Below are positions 54,045-62,892 of a DNA stretch of 64,000 bases, one piece after another (the stretch's first letter is position 1; the number at the start of each line of letters is the position of its first letter). The translations under genes and the position numbers were made by a program. The notes under the pieces were generated by a model. That model did no database searches, was not told where the DNA came from, and was given only the letters and a program-made list of their open reading frames with translations. Location: NCBI RefSeq assembly GCF_014204945.1, contig NZ_JACHMN010000002.1, forward strand, positions 3,681,001 to 3,745,000, written 5' to 3'. This DNA comes from Allocatelliglobosispora scoriae. GTDB taxonomy: Bacteria > Actinomycetota > Actinomycetes > Mycobacteriales > Micromonosporaceae.

Positions 54045-55892
54045 ATGGTCGGACGGCTTCGAGTACTGCTGAGCCTGGTGATGCTCGGCGGGTTCTATCT
54101 GGTCGCGCTGCTGCAGCTCGCGATAGCGATCGGGCTCGGCGTCTGGGTCTACTCGCTGGTTCATCAGGCCGTCGCGATCAAGATCTTCATCTGGATCATC
54201 ATCGCCCTCGTCGGCTCGGTCGGCGCCGCGCTCTGGAACGCGCTGCGCTTCAAGCCCGAGCCGCCGCCCGGTGTGGTCATCCACCCGGACACGGCGCCGC
54301 AGCTCTGGGCCGAGGTACGCGGGCTCGCGACGGCAGCCGGGACCCGCCCACCGGACGAGATCCGGATCATCCCCGAGGTCAACGCCGCCGTCTCGGAGCA
54401 CGCGAAGCTGATGGGGCTCATCCCCGGCAAGCGCTACCTCTACATCGGCATGCCGCTGCTGCAGACGCTCACCGTCAGCCAGCTCCGCTCGGTGCTCGGA
54501 CACGAGCTCGGCCACTACTCCGGCAACCACACGAAGCTCGGCGCGGTGGCCTATCGCGGGCGGCTCGCGATCCAGGGCACGATCATGCGTATCGGCACCG
54601 GCAACCCGATCGGCTGGGCGTTCCGCGGCTACGGCCGGCTCTACCTCCTGGTGGACAACGCCGTCGCCCGGATGCAGGAGTCCGAGGCCGACACCGTCGC
54701 GGTGAAGGTGGCCGGCAACGAGGCCGCCGCGAGCGCGCTGCGGGAGCTGCTCGTCATCGAGAGCGCGTGGAGCTTCTACTTCGCGCGTTACGTGGGTCCC
54801 GGCGCCGAGGCCGGATTCCTCCCCGACGACCTCTTCGGCGGCTTCGGCGAGCTCGTCGCGGCGAGACAGGACGAGCTGGTCAAGCTGCGGGAGGTGGAGC
54901 ACGAGGTGGAGAGTTCGGTCTGGGACACCCACCCGCCGATCCCGGACCGGGTCCGGGCGATCCTGGCGATGCCCAGGGTCTACCAGCACCCCGACACCAG
55001 GCTCTCCGGCGACCTGCTGCCGCACCTGGGCTCCCTGGGCCGGACGCTGCAGGCAGCCGTCGTCGAGGTGGGCGGGCGGCAGGTCCTGCCGTGGCCGGAG
55101 TTCACCGCCGCCGTCGCCACCGCCAATCTCCAGGAGGTCGCCGACCGGATCTTCCGGCAGGTGGGCAGGGTCATCAAGGACCGCCGGATCGGTCTGCCCG
55201 CCGTGCTCGGCCTGGTCGAGTCCGGCCGCGCGGGTGAGATCGCCGAACCCTTCTTCCCCGGCAAGACCAAGCGCGAGGCGCGGGAGCTGCTCTATCAGCC
55301 GGTCGACGCGCTGATCACCCTCGCGGCGATCCGCAGCGGCAAGGCGTCCTTCCGGCACTCGTGGGCGCAGCGCGCCGAACTCGTCGGCCCCGACGGCGAG
55401 CTCGTCGACTTCGAGGAGCTGGCCCGGCTCGCCGCCACGGCGGAGACCCTGCCGCAGGCGCGGATCCGCCTCGCCGAACTCGGCATCGAGATCGAGACGA
55501 CCGCCGTCGTGGAGCAGGTCGCCACGGCGAAGGGTGCCGACGTGATCGGCGGCCTCGGTAACGTCAAGATCGATAAGGTGTCGCACGACCTGCTCATCCT
55601 CGACACAGGACTGATCTTCCTCGCTGGCGCCGGTGACTCCGACGAGGGCAACAAGCGGATGCACGCGGCGCTCGGCTCCACACCGATTCCGGAGCTCGCG
55701 CGGCGGCATCGCTTCCTGCCCTACGAGGAGATCGCGGCAGTGAAGATCGAAAAAGAGGTACCTGTGCGCGCAACGCTTACGCTGCACGACGGCAACGTCG
55801 TCGCGCTGCACGAGACGTGGACGGGCGACCAGCTGACCAAGCAGAGCCGGGACAACCTGCTACAGGCGTTGCGGCAGACCACGGAGGTGTGA
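54045..55892 (+). CDS. M48-family membrane metalloprotease
   Basis: 615 residues from MVGRLRVLLSLVM with GGGGAGG upstream. Two membrane helices are followed by the soluble protease with H153ELGH157 in RSVLGHELGHYSGNH and the third zinc ligand in RMQESEADTVAV. The C-terminal 250 residues are unusual for the family and carry KIDKVSHDLLILD and a beta-rich tail. HtpX/Ste24-like members degrade membrane proteins. A hydrophobic protein gene starts 7 bp after the stop, probably an operon partner. Confidence 0.9.
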   Translation: MVGRLRVLLSLVMLGGFYLVALLQLAIAIGLGVWVYSLVHQAVAIKIFIWIIIALVGSVGAALWNALRFKPEPPPGVVIHPDTAPQLWAEVRGLATAAGTRPPDEIRIIPEVNAAVSEHAKLMGLIPGKRYLYIGMPLLQTLTVSQLRSVLGHELGHYSGNHTKLGAVAYRGRLAIQGTIMRIGTGNPIGWAFRGYGRLYLLVDNAVARMQESEADTVAVKVAGNEAAASALRELLVIESAWSFYFARYVGPGAEAGFLPDDLFGGFGELVAARQDELVKLREVEHEVESSVWDTHPPIPDRVRAILAMPRVYQHPDTRLSGDLLPHLGSLGRTLQAAVVEVGGRQVLPWPEFTAAVATANLQEVADRIFRQVGRVIKDRRIGLPAVLGLVESGRAGEIAEPFFPGKTKREARELLYQPVDALITLAAIRSGKASFRHSWAQRAELVGPDGELVDFEELARLAATAETLPQARIRLAELGIEIETTAVVEQVATAKGADVIGGLGNVKIDKVSHDLLILDTGLIFLAGAGDSDEGNKRMHAALGSTPIPELARRHRFLPYEEIAAVKIEKEVPVRATLTLHDGNVVALHETWTGDQLTKQSRDNLLQALRQTTEV

Positions 55893-55898
55893 TCGAAG

Positions 55899-56885
55899 AT
55901 GACGGAGCAACCAGCACCGACGCAGCGGCACCCGGGCGAGCACGCCGAGGTGGTGGTGGGCCGGGCGACCGTCTCCGTCGCCGGGCGCGAGGTCGCCTCC
56001 GTCGCGGTCGAGGCGGCGGTGATGGTGCCGGACGAGGTGGAGGACGAGTCGGCGCTCCGCTCGATCGGCGACTACCGGCTGATCGCGCTGCTGGTCGGGG
56101 CACTGGCGACCGGGATCATCGCGTGGTTCAACCCCGACCGGCTCGCGGCCGGCGACCGGCACGACAAGTGGGTCATCTACGCGATGATCGCCGTCGTGCT
56201 CGGCGCGGTCGCCGGTGAGGCCTTCGGGTTCGGCATCGCCCGCTGGCGTGAGATCCGGGCCATCCGGCGCATTCGGATCGTCACGATCCTGCCGACGATC
56301 GCCGTCGTCATCGCGCTCGCGGTGGGGCTGCTCGCGGTGGCACCGCAGTTCGTCGGCAACAACGTCGTCACGTCGCGGGGCTGGTGGATCTCGCTCATCG
56401 CGGTCGTCGGGGCACTGCCCACGGCAGCGGCCCTCGCGGGGATCGAACGGGTGGCGTCCAAGCCCCTGCCCGGCTCGGTCGGCGCGCAGCTGTCACTGCT
56501 GATGCACCTTCGGCGTACGCTGTCGCGCCTGCTCAACCAGCTCGGTCTGCTCGTCATCCTGGTGATGGCGGTCAACGGAGCGGCGTGGATGGAGCAGGAG
56601 GGCAACAACGCGGCGATCTTCTCCGGTGCGGTCGGCTCGCTCATCGTCGGCGCCATGTACGTCCCGGCGGCGACCACGCTGCGGCGGCGCTCGTCCACCT
56701 TCGTCGCGCGCCACTTCTCGATCGCGAACGTCCCGCACGACCAGCTCGTCGACGCGGCGGAGGGCCAGGGGAAGCTGGAGAAGCTGCTCGGCCTCGATCA
56801 GACGACCTTCAGCGAGATGAAGGCCGGGCTCGTCATCCTGACGCCGTTCGTGGCGAGCGCGCTGACGACGTTCGTGAAGTTCTGA
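55899..56885 (+). CDS. Hypothetical polytopic membrane protein, M48 partner
   Basis: 328 residues. The N-terminal 55 residues are soluble and acidic. Six hydrophobic segments follow (LIALLVGALATGIIAWF to the final LVILTPFVASALTTFV). No known motif is seen. Its start, MTEQPAPTQRHP, lies 7 bp after the M48 stop, so the genes are almost certainly co-transcribed. It may be a substrate or regulator of the protease. Confidence 0.8.
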   Translation: MTEQPAPTQRHPGEHAEVVVGRATVSVAGREVASVAVEAAVMVPDEVEDESALRSIGDYRLIALLVGALATGIIAWFNPDRLAAGDRHDKWVIYAMIAVVLGAVAGEAFGFGIARWREIRAIRRIRIVTILPTIAVVIALAVGLLAVAPQFVGNNVVTSRGWWISLIAVVGALPTAAALAGIERVASKPLPGSVGAQLSLLMHLRRTLSRLLNQLGLLVILVMAVNGAAWMEQEGNNAAIFSGAVGSLIVGAMYVPAATTLRRRSSTFVARHFSIANVPHDQLVDAAEGQGKLEKLLGLDQTTFSEMKAGLVILTPFVASALTTFVKF

Positions 56886-56918
56886 GGCGCCCCGGCCGGA
56901 AGCGCCCCAGAACCGATG

Positions 56919-58217
56919 TCACGGGCCGAAGATGACGAGCCGCTGCTGCGGCTTGCCGTTGACCTGCGTAAACGTGCCGCCGGCAGCGACGATGCCGAGG
57001 CCCGGGCTGGAGATGAGCGCGGTGACGCCCTTGACCCCGTTGGCGTTGGCGTTCCAGCCGAGCAGCTTGCCGGCCATGTTCACCGCGGCGATCTTGATCC
57101 GGATGTCGGAGCCGTCGTTGCAGAACCCCTTGTCGCCGACGCTGCTCGTCTTGCAGACCCGGTCGTAGTGGCCGCCGAAGTAGATGACGCTGTCCAGCAC
57201 CGCCACCGCCTGCACGTCGCCGTCCGTGGTGACCGTCCAGGCCGCGTCGCCGTTGGCGGCGTTGACCGACATGATCCGGCCGCCGGGCCCGGCCACGGCC
57301 GCATAGACCTTGTCACCGTTGAGGGTCAGCCCGTTGACGTTGTAGGCGATGTCGGGCGTGAACCCCGCCTTCGCCGCACCCGTGGCCGGATCGACCAGGG
57401 CCAGGCTCTTGGTCCCCGCCACGCTGCCGACATTGGTGAAGGAGCCGCCGAGGTAGACGCCGCCGGAGCCGATGACGATCGAGTTCACGTTGGACTTGTT
57501 GGGCTTCGGAGCCCAGCCCTTGGCGAGCGCGCCATTGCTCAGGTCGAAGGCGGCAGCGCCCTGCACGACGACACCGTCGACGCTGGTCACCGAGCCGCCG
57601 AGGTAGAGCCGCTGCGATGTGAGGGCGAGCGTCTTCGGGTGTCCGGAGATCTTGTGGGAGAAGACCTTGTTGCTGCCGCTGGTCGGGTCGACGGCGGCGA
57701 GGGAGTCCCGCTTCGTACCGTTGATCGTGGCGAACTCGCCCGCGATGAAGACGGCTGCCTCGTTGGCGGCGAGCGCCCGGACGGGTGCGTCCGCGGTGGG
57801 CTTCCATGGCAGCAGTACGCCGGTGGCGACGTTGATCGCCGCGAGCCGGGTCCGGGCCACGGACTTCCCGCCGACGTAGGCGTGGGTGAAGGCGCCGCCG
57901 ACATAGAGGATGTTGCCCTTGGTGGCCAGGGCCATCACCTCGCCGTCGAAGGTCGGCATCGCGAGCGGCTGGGTCGAGACGACCCGCTCGACCGGTTCGG
58001 GGTTGACGTCGTCGGGCATCACGACGGCGCCCGGCGCCACGGGGGGCGCGGCGGGATCCGGCACGGGGTCGACCGGCGGGGCCGGGGGAGCCGGGGCTAC
58101 AGGAGCGCTCGCACCGGGCACCGGCGCGGTCGGCTCGGCGGAGGCTGCGGATGTTGTTCCGGCTAAACCGGCCGTGAACAGGGTGAAGAGCGTCAGCGCT
58201 CGGAAGATCGTCGACAT
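56919..58217 (-). CDS. Secreted beta-propeller-like repeat protein
   Basis: 432 residues. A signal peptide (MSTIFRALTLFTLFTAGLAG) is followed by a Pro/Ala-rich linker (about 30-65). Repeats with the pattern LYVGGAFT, VFIAGEFATING, LYLGGSVT, VYLGGSFTNVG, IYFGGHYD and VAAGGTFTQVNG occur about every 50 residues, like DUF5122/delta-60 blades. The closed six- to seven-blade propeller is a prediction. It is extracytoplasmic, role unknown, and divergent from the prephenate dehydrogenase gene. Confidence 0.82.
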   Translation of the reverse strand: MSTIFRALTLFTLFTAGLAGTTSAASAEPTAPVPGASAPVAPAPPAPPVDPVPDPAAPPVAPGAVVMPDDVNPEPVERVVSTQPLAMPTFDGEVMALATKGNILYVGGAFTHAYVGGKSVARTRLAAINVATGVLLPWKPTADAPVRALAANEAAVFIAGEFATINGTKRDSLAAVDPTSGSNKVFSHKISGHPKTLALTSQRLYLGGSVTSVDGVVVQGAAAFDLSNGALAKGWAPKPNKSNVNSIVIGSGGVYLGGSFTNVGSVAGTKSLALVDPATGAAKAGFTPDIAYNVNGLTLNGDKVYAAVAGPGGRIMSVNAANGDAAWTVTTDGDVQAVAVLDSVIYFGGHYDRVCKTSSVGDKGFCNDGSDIRIKIAAVNMAGKLLGWNANANGVKGVTALISSPGLGIVAAGGTFTQVNGKPQQRLVIFGP

Positions 58218-58255
58218 AATTCGTTAACGAGACACGATGTGGCAGGCTGCGTTCC

Positions 58256-59251
58256 GTGGACATCGCGGTGATCGGACTCGGCCTCATCGGTGGCTCCATG
58301 CTGCGGGCCCTCGCCTCCGCAGGTCACAGCGTCCTCGGCTACGACGCCGACCCGGCGACCCGGGCGACCGCCCGGACGGCCGCCGCGCAGTCCGCGCGCG
58401 ACTCCCGCTGGCAGATCACCTCGACGGTCCGCGATGCCGCCAACGCCGCCTCGCTCGTGATCATGGCGGTGCCCCTGCCGGCCGTCCCCGGCGTCCTCGA
58501 CGAGCTCGTCGACGCCGGATACACCGGCTTGTTAACGGACGTGACCTCGGTGAAGGGCCCGGTGCGCGACCTCGTGCGTACCCACCTGAGCCGGTCGGCG
58601 AACCCGCTCGCAGGCTATGTCGGCGGGCACCCGATGGCCGGCCGCGAGCGTTCCGGCTTCGCCGCCGCCGACCCGCACCTCTTCACGCAGTGCGCCTGGG
58701 TGCTCTGCCTGGAGGAGACGACCAACCTCAGCGACTGGCTCGAGCTCGCCTCGCTGATCACGTCGCTGGGTGCCCGGGTCGTGCCGACCACGGCGGACGA
58801 GCACGACCGGGCCGTCGCGCGCATCAGCCACCTGCCACACCTGCTCGCCGTCGCCCTCGCGGCCACGGTCATCGACAACCCCCTCGCCGGTACGCTCGCC
58901 GCCGGCTCCTTCCGCGACGGGACCCGGGTCGCGGGCAGCCGCCCGGAACTCATCGCCGCCATGTGCGGGGGCAATGCGGCGGCCCTGCGCCCGGTGCTCG
59001 ACGAGGTACTCGACGCCCTCGACGCCGCAGGCTCCCTGCTGGAGTCGAAGGATCCGATGAAGTCCCTGGTCCCGTGGCTGCGCCCGGGTCACGACGCCCG
59101 ATCGTCCTGGCCGACCCCGGCGGGCGACTCGATCGACCTTCCCGCGAAGGCCGATGTCCTCGGCCGGTTGGGCAGGGTGGGCGGCTGGATCATCGGTGTG
59201 GCCGACGACCGCCGCACCGTCACCGCGGTCCGCCCCGCCCGCCCTGACTAG
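58256..59251 (+). CDS. tyrA: Prephenate dehydrogenase
   Basis: 331 residues with a GTG start. Rossmann motif IGLGLIGGSMLRAL, the catalytic His region GYVGGHPMAGRERSGF, VVPTTADEHDRAVARISHLPHLL and a helical C-terminal dimer domain match TyrA. It converts prephenate to 4-hydroxyphenylpyruvate with NAD+ in tyrosine synthesis. There is no ACT domain, so feedback control by tyrosine is not obvious. It is monocistronic and ends at a repeat hairpin. Confidence 0.92.
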   Translation: MDIAVIGLGLIGGSMLRALASAGHSVLGYDADPATRATARTAAAQSARDSRWQITSTVRDAANAASLVIMAVPLPAVPGVLDELVDAGYTGLLTDVTSVKGPVRDLVRTHLSRSANPLAGYVGGHPMAGRERSGFAAADPHLFTQCAWVLCLEETTNLSDWLELASLITSLGARVVPTTADEHDRAVARISHLPHLLAVALAATVIDNPLAGTLAAGSFRDGTRVAGSRPELIAAMCGGNAAALRPVLDEVLDALDAAGSLLESKDPMKSLVPWLRPGHDARSSWPTPAGDSIDLPAKADVLGRLGRVGGWIIGVADDRRTVTAVRPARPD

Positions 59252-59258
59252 TCCGAAG

Positions 59259-59339
59259 CCCAAGATCGCCGCAACTCTTCAAGAGTTGGTCCTAACGGGT
59301 TTTCAGGACCAACTCTTGAAGAGTTGCGGCGATCTTGGG
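59259..59339. repeat. Dispersed palindromic repeat, perfect 35-bp inverted pair (copies 4a and 4b)
   Basis: The two 35-bp arms (59259-59293 and 59305-59339) are exact reverse complements around an 11-nt spacer. Each arm contains the family palindrome AACTCTTGAAGAGTT and its GCGGCGATCTTGGG flank. It fills nearly the whole gap between the convergent tyrA and M23 genes. It is a strong bidirectional terminator candidate. Confidence 0.85.
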
Positions 59340-60032
59340 TCAGGGGGCCTTGGGGCAGCCGTGCTTGGCGTGCCAGGCGGTGATCTCGCTGATCGCGGAG
59401 AGGTTCTGGCCCTTGTGCCACGCGTCGAGGTATTTCGCGGGCCAGATGACGCCGCGGCGGATCCACCAGTCGTCGACCTGAGCGCACGGCGCGGAGATGC
59501 CGAAGTGCAGGTGGCAGATGCCGCTGGCGTTGCCGGTGTGCCCGACGACGCCGAGCTGCTGCCCCGCGCTCACGCGAACGCCCGCCTTGATGCCCGTCTG
59601 CACCCGCAGCAGGTGCGAGCCGTAGTAGCGCACCCCGTCGTCGCCGAGCAGCGACACCGACAGGCCGCCCTTCGTGGCGCCGGTCGGGTGCTTGAGGTCG
59701 AACCTGTCGACCAGGTTGATCTCCAAGATCACGCCGTCGGTGACCGCCCGGACAGCCGTGCCGCACTTGGCGAAGATGTCGGTCGCCGGATATTCGGAGT
59801 GAGTTTTCCCATAGGAGGCCCCTGTGGCGACGGGGAAGACGAATCTCAGCGCGCCCGTCGGCTTGCCCGGCGAGGCCGAGGGCGCCGGGGTCGCTCCGGC
59901 GGCGGGGCTGGCCGCGGCTTTCGCGGACGGATGTGGCGGCTGGTACGCCGTGCTCGGTGCTGATCCGCAGCCCGCCGCGAAACAGAGCACGGCGAGAAGG
60001 GGGAGGGCGGCGAGGCGAGCCATGGAAGCCAT
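59340..60032 (-). CDS. M23-family peptidoglycan hydrolase-like lipoprotein
   Basis: 230 residues from MASMARLAALPLLAVLCFAAGC, a lipoprotein signal with lipobox LCFAAGC. A Pro/Ala-rich linker is followed by the LytM domain: THSEYPATDIFAKCG (His...Asp metal ligands), GVRVSAGQQLGVVGHTGNASGICHLHFG (the H-x-H ligands). It probably cleaves peptidoglycan cross-links from an outer-membrane-leaflet-anchored position. The Cys pair may form a disulphide. It lies back to back with a hypothetical membrane gene. Confidence 0.9.
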   Translation of the reverse strand: MASMARLAALPLLAVLCFAAGCGSAPSTAYQPPHPSAKAAASPAAGATPAPSASPGKPTGALRFVFPVATGASYGKTHSEYPATDIFAKCGTAVRAVTDGVILEINLVDRFDLKHPTGATKGGLSVSLLGDDGVRYYGSHLLRVQTGIKAGVRVSAGQQLGVVGHTGNASGICHLHFGISAPCAQVDDWWIRRGVIWPAKYLDAWHKGQNLSAISEITAWHAKHGCPKAP

Positions 60033-60101
60033 GGTGGCACGCGTCGCCCCGCCGTGGGGGTCGGACCGATCCGCACTAACGACTAATGGCACTATTCGGT
60101 C

Positions 60102-60449
60102 ATGAGCCTCCAGGTACGGCGTACCCCCTCGGGTTTGCTGCCGATGGGCCCGCGGCGGCCGACGCTGCGCGAGCCGACGCCGGTCCGGTCGTGGGCGATC
60201 CTCGCGGGGCTGGTCGGCGGCGGCGTGTGGCTGTTGGCTTTCGGACAGATCGCCGGAGATCTGGCCGGATATGCCTGGTGGACCCTGGTGGGCGGTTTGC
60301 TCGCGTGGGTTGCGGCGATCGTGCTCGCACGTTTCGGGGACCGTGGTGCCGCCGCCGGAATATCACTCGCTGTGGCGATCGGCTGGTCGACGACCGCGGT
60401 GGCGATCGTTGCCACCTGGGCAAACTCTGGCGATTGGCCGATGTGGTGA
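60102..60449 (+). CDS. Small hypothetical membrane protein
   Basis: 115 residues with three to four hydrophobic helices (SWAILAGLVGGGVWLLAF, WWTLVGGLLAWVAAIVLA, GISLAVAIGWSTTAVAIVA). The N-terminus is basic and cytoplasmic. No motif is recognised. It is divergent from the lipoprotein gene. Confidence 0.72.
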   Translation: MSLQVRRTPSGLLPMGPRRPTLREPTPVRSWAILAGLVGGGVWLLAFGQIAGDLAGYAWWTLVGGLLAWVAAIVLARFGDRGAAAGISLAVAIGWSTTAVAIVATWANSGDWPMW

Positions 60450-60520
60450 CGGTGAGTGATTTGATCAGCGCGAATCCGAGGACTTGACGGGACCGCAGCT
60501 CACGGGGCACTCTCAGGAAT

Positions 60521-60685
60521 ATGTGGACGCTCCACCGGCTTGATCCTGACCGCCGGCGTCGGCGGATTCAGCTCCTCGCGGAGCTCGCCGACGCGAAGGC
60601 CGTCCGCACTCGTTTAGCCCCTAAGAAGGCCCGTGGCGACCGGCTCCGCGAGCTCATCGCGGTGCGTCGACGACTCGCCGACTAA
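60521..60685 (+). CDS. Possible small basic protein (54 residues)
   Basis: The ATG at 60521 follows CAGGAAT closely. The product starts MWTLHRLDPDRRRRRIQL and is strongly Arg-rich and predicted helical (ELADAKAVRTRLAPKKARGD). It could be a small nucleic-acid-binding protein. There is an in-frame stop and no overlapping gene. There is no family support. Confidence 0.45.
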   Translation: MWTLHRLDPDRRRRRIQLLAELADAKAVRTRLAPKKARGDRLRELIAVRRRLAD

Positions 60686-60769
60686 CGGAAGGCCTAAGCG
60701 CCCCAAACTACGCGGCTCACCGGATACCGTCACCGAAGATGTAGGTTCGACCTCCAAGGACTGACGCTT

Positions 60770-61306
60770 GTGTCGTACTTTGCCGCCGCCGTTACACGCG
60801 GCAGGTCCGGTTGGACCGCCTCCGAACTTGACCTGAGTGACGTCGCCGATGTCGATCAGGTCGCCGACCTCATGCGCGATGTCGATCCCGACGCTCTGGT
60901 CTCGCTGCTCTTCATCGAGGCCGACGATGCATACCTCACCGTGCTGCGCCTCGACGACGGCGAGGACCTGCGGGTCTTCGGCTCCGACGCGGCTTATGCG
61001 GACGACTCCCGCCTCGGCAAGCTGCTGATCGGCGATGTCACGGAGCCGGCGACCGAGGCCGCCATCGACGGCGACCTCGACGACCTGGAGCCCGTCGTCG
61101 CGGCCGACGACGACGAGGATCCGCCGGTGGTCGACCCGACCGCGACCCCGATCGGCGACGCGGACCTCCTCGCCGACCTCGGCGTCTCCGCGCACAAGCT
61201 GCTCGCGCTCTGCGCCACCGACGGCCTGCTGCCCGCCGATGTCACGGCTGAGGTCTGCCAGGCGATCGGCTGCGGCGACGAGGTCGAGGAGCTCCGGGAG
61301 GCGTGA
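60770..61306 (+). CDS. TadA-associated protein
   Basis: 178 residues with a GTG start (VSYFAAAVTRGRSGW). It is acidic throughout (DLSDVADVDQVADLMRDVD; EPVVAADDDEDPP). This family occurs in actinobacteria next to tadA, and the genes overlap here by 4 nt (GTGA). It has no catalytic motif and may stabilise or guide the deaminase. Confidence 0.88.
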   Translation: MSYFAAAVTRGRSGWTASELDLSDVADVDQVADLMRDVDPDALVSLLFIEADDAYLTVLRLDDGEDLRVFGSDAAYADDSRLGKLLIGDVTEPATEAAIDGDLDDLEPVVAADDDEDPPVVDPTATPIGDADLLADLGVSAHKLLALCATDGLLPADVTAEVCQAIGCGDEVEELREA

Positions 61307-61749
61307 ACCGCGGCGCGCGCCATGAGACCTGGATGCGGCGCGCGCTGGCGATGGCCGCCGGGTCGGGCGACGACGTGCCGGTCGGTGCGGTGGTGCTCGA
61401 TCCGACCGGTGCCGAGGTGGCCTCCGCCCACAACGAGCGCGAGCTCGGGGTCGACCCCACAGCGCACGCCGAGATCGTCGCGATCCGCCGGGCCGCGCTC
61501 GCGGCCAACGACTCGCACCTCGACGGATACACCCTGGTGGTGACCCTGGAACCCTGCACGATGTGCGCGGGTGCGATCACCCTCGCCCGGATCGGCACCG
61601 TGGTCTTCGGCGCATGGGAGCCCAAGACGGGTGCCGTCGGCTCGCTCTGGGATGTCCTGCGCGACCGGCGCCTCAACCACCGCCCGGAGGTCTACCCCGG
61701 GGTGCTGGAGGCCGAGTGCGCCGCGCTGCTCCGGTCATTCTTTCGCTAG
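61303..61749 (+). CDS. tadA: tRNA adenosine(34) deaminase
   Basis: 148 residues. The zinc motif is H-A-E in DPTAHAEIVAI and P-C-x2-C in EPCTMCAGA. TadA converts A34 to inosine in tRNA-Arg(ACG), whose gene is in this window (39496). The start overlaps the upstream stop by 4 nt. It is the second gene of a two-gene operon and convergently overlaps the thioesterase by 15 bp. Confidence 0.95.
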   Translation: MNRGARHETWMRRALAMAAGSGDDVPVGAVVLDPTGAEVASAHNERELGVDPTAHAEIVAIRRAALAANDSHLDGYTLVVTLEPCTMCAGAITLARIGTVVFGAWEPKTGAVGSLWDVLRDRRLNHRPEVYPGVLEAECAALLRSFFR

Positions 61750-62193
61750 ACCGGCGGCGACCTCACGGCCCGCGGGGGTCCAGGCATCAGGCCGGCCGGT
61801 ACGCGGGTCGAACTTGACCATCACCCGCCGCCCCTCGGCGTGGACGGTGCCGTGGTCGGCGGAGAGGAAGCGGAACCCGTAGACGGCGCTCGAACCGCCG
61901 AGCTTCTCCACCCAGAAGTGCACGTCGACCGGGCCGGTGCCGCGGATCGGCACGTGATAGGTGATCGAGAATTCGCGGACCGCCGAGACGACATCGCTGC
62001 TGGTCGGCAGGCCGCCCTCGTAGGAGAAGCCGAACCGGGCCCAGTAGATCGACAGGACGCGCTCCAGCACCAGGGCGTAGCGGGCGTTGTGCATGAGCCC
62101 CGACGCGTCCAGGTCGTCGAAGTGGATGATGGCTTGCTCGATCTTGCCGAACTCGACGGCGGGTTCCAGCATCGTGCTCGTCATGGTCTTCAC
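61735..62193 (-). CDS. Acyl-CoA thioesterase (hotdog fold)
   Basis: 152 residues. FDDLDASGLMHNARYALVLERVL is the 4HBT/YbgC-like motif with the catalytic Asp region. VHFWVEKLGGSS and FLSADHGTVHAEGRRVMV complete the hotdog sheet. It hydrolyses acyl-CoA; chain length cannot be told. It starts inside the TetR stop (4-nt overlap), so the repressor and thioesterase form one operon. Confidence 0.9.
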   Translation of the reverse strand: MKTMTSTMLEPAVEFGKIEQAIIHFDDLDASGLMHNARYALVLERVLSIYWARFGFSYEGGLPTSSDVVSAVREFSITYHVPIRGTGPVDVHFWVEKLGGSSAVYGFRFLSADHGTVHAEGRRVMVKFDPRTGRPDAWTPAGREVAAGLAKE

Positions 62194-62816
62194 CTATCCG
62201 GTAGCAGCGTGGGGTCGGTTGTCAGGTCGCGCAGCCGGTTGAGCACCGCGCGCCGGCTGTCGTCGAGGTCACGGCCGATCAGGCGCGAGTGCAGCAGGCC
62301 CGCCACGCCCGCCGAGTCGATCTCGAAGGCGAGGAGCCGCGGCTCGACGGTCGCGGGCAGCTCGCCCTGCTCGACCGCTTCGGTGACGAGGCGCTCCAGC
62401 AGCGTGGTCCACTCGGTGAGCGCGGCGACGAGGGCGGTCCGCACCTCGCCCTCGGGCGCGCGGCCGGTGTATTCGAACTCCGCATTGGCGAAGAAACACC
62501 CTCCGGGCAGCGTGCGCCGGGCGTAGAACTCCAGTCGGCTCTCGTGGACGGCGAAGAGGCGCCGGACGCCACGAGGGTGGGCCAGGGCCGGGTGGACGAT
62601 GCGCTCGGCCCACTGATTGCGGGCGTGGGCGACAGCGGCGAGCTGCAGCTCCTCCTTGGATCGCCAGTGCGCGAAGAGGCCGGACTTGCTGACACCGAGC
62701 CGCTCGGCGAGCTGGGCCAGGGAGAGGCCGTCGAGGCCCACCTCGGAGGCGAGCGCGACAGCCTCGTCGAGCACAGCCGTCCGCGTACGTTCGCCCCGCG
62801 CCAATCTCCCGTCCAT
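62190..62816 (-). CDS. TetR-family transcriptional regulator
   Basis: 208 residues. The HTH occupies residues 10-55 (LDEAVALASEVGLDGLSLAQ, LGVSKSGLFAHWRSKEELQL). A ligand domain typical of TetR_C follows. It is autoregulated if it binds the palindrome at 62838 just upstream. Pairing with a thioesterase suggests an acyl-CoA or fatty-acid ligand; that is inference. Confidence 0.93.
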   Translation of the reverse strand: MDGRLARGERTRTAVLDEAVALASEVGLDGLSLAQLAERLGVSKSGLFAHWRSKEELQLAAVAHARNQWAERIVHPALAHPRGVRRLFAVHESRLEFYARRTLPGGCFFANAEFEYTGRAPEGEVRTALVAALTEWTTLLERLVTEAVEQGELPATVEPRLLAFEIDSAGVAGLLHSRLIGRDLDDSRRAVLNRLRDLTTDPTLLPDR

Positions 62817-62837
62817 ACGCCGACCCTAAAAGAAGAC

Positions 62838-62847
62838 CGACCGGTCG
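62838..62847. promoter_or_regulatory. Palindromic TetR operator candidate
   Basis: CGACCGGTCG is a perfect 10-bp palindrome located 22 bp upstream of the TetR start codon. Position and symmetry fit an autoregulatory site. Confidence 0.5.
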
Positions 62848-62892
62848 TAAAGATATCTGTGCGCTTCGTCTCACCCGGTCTCGTCACACCCT

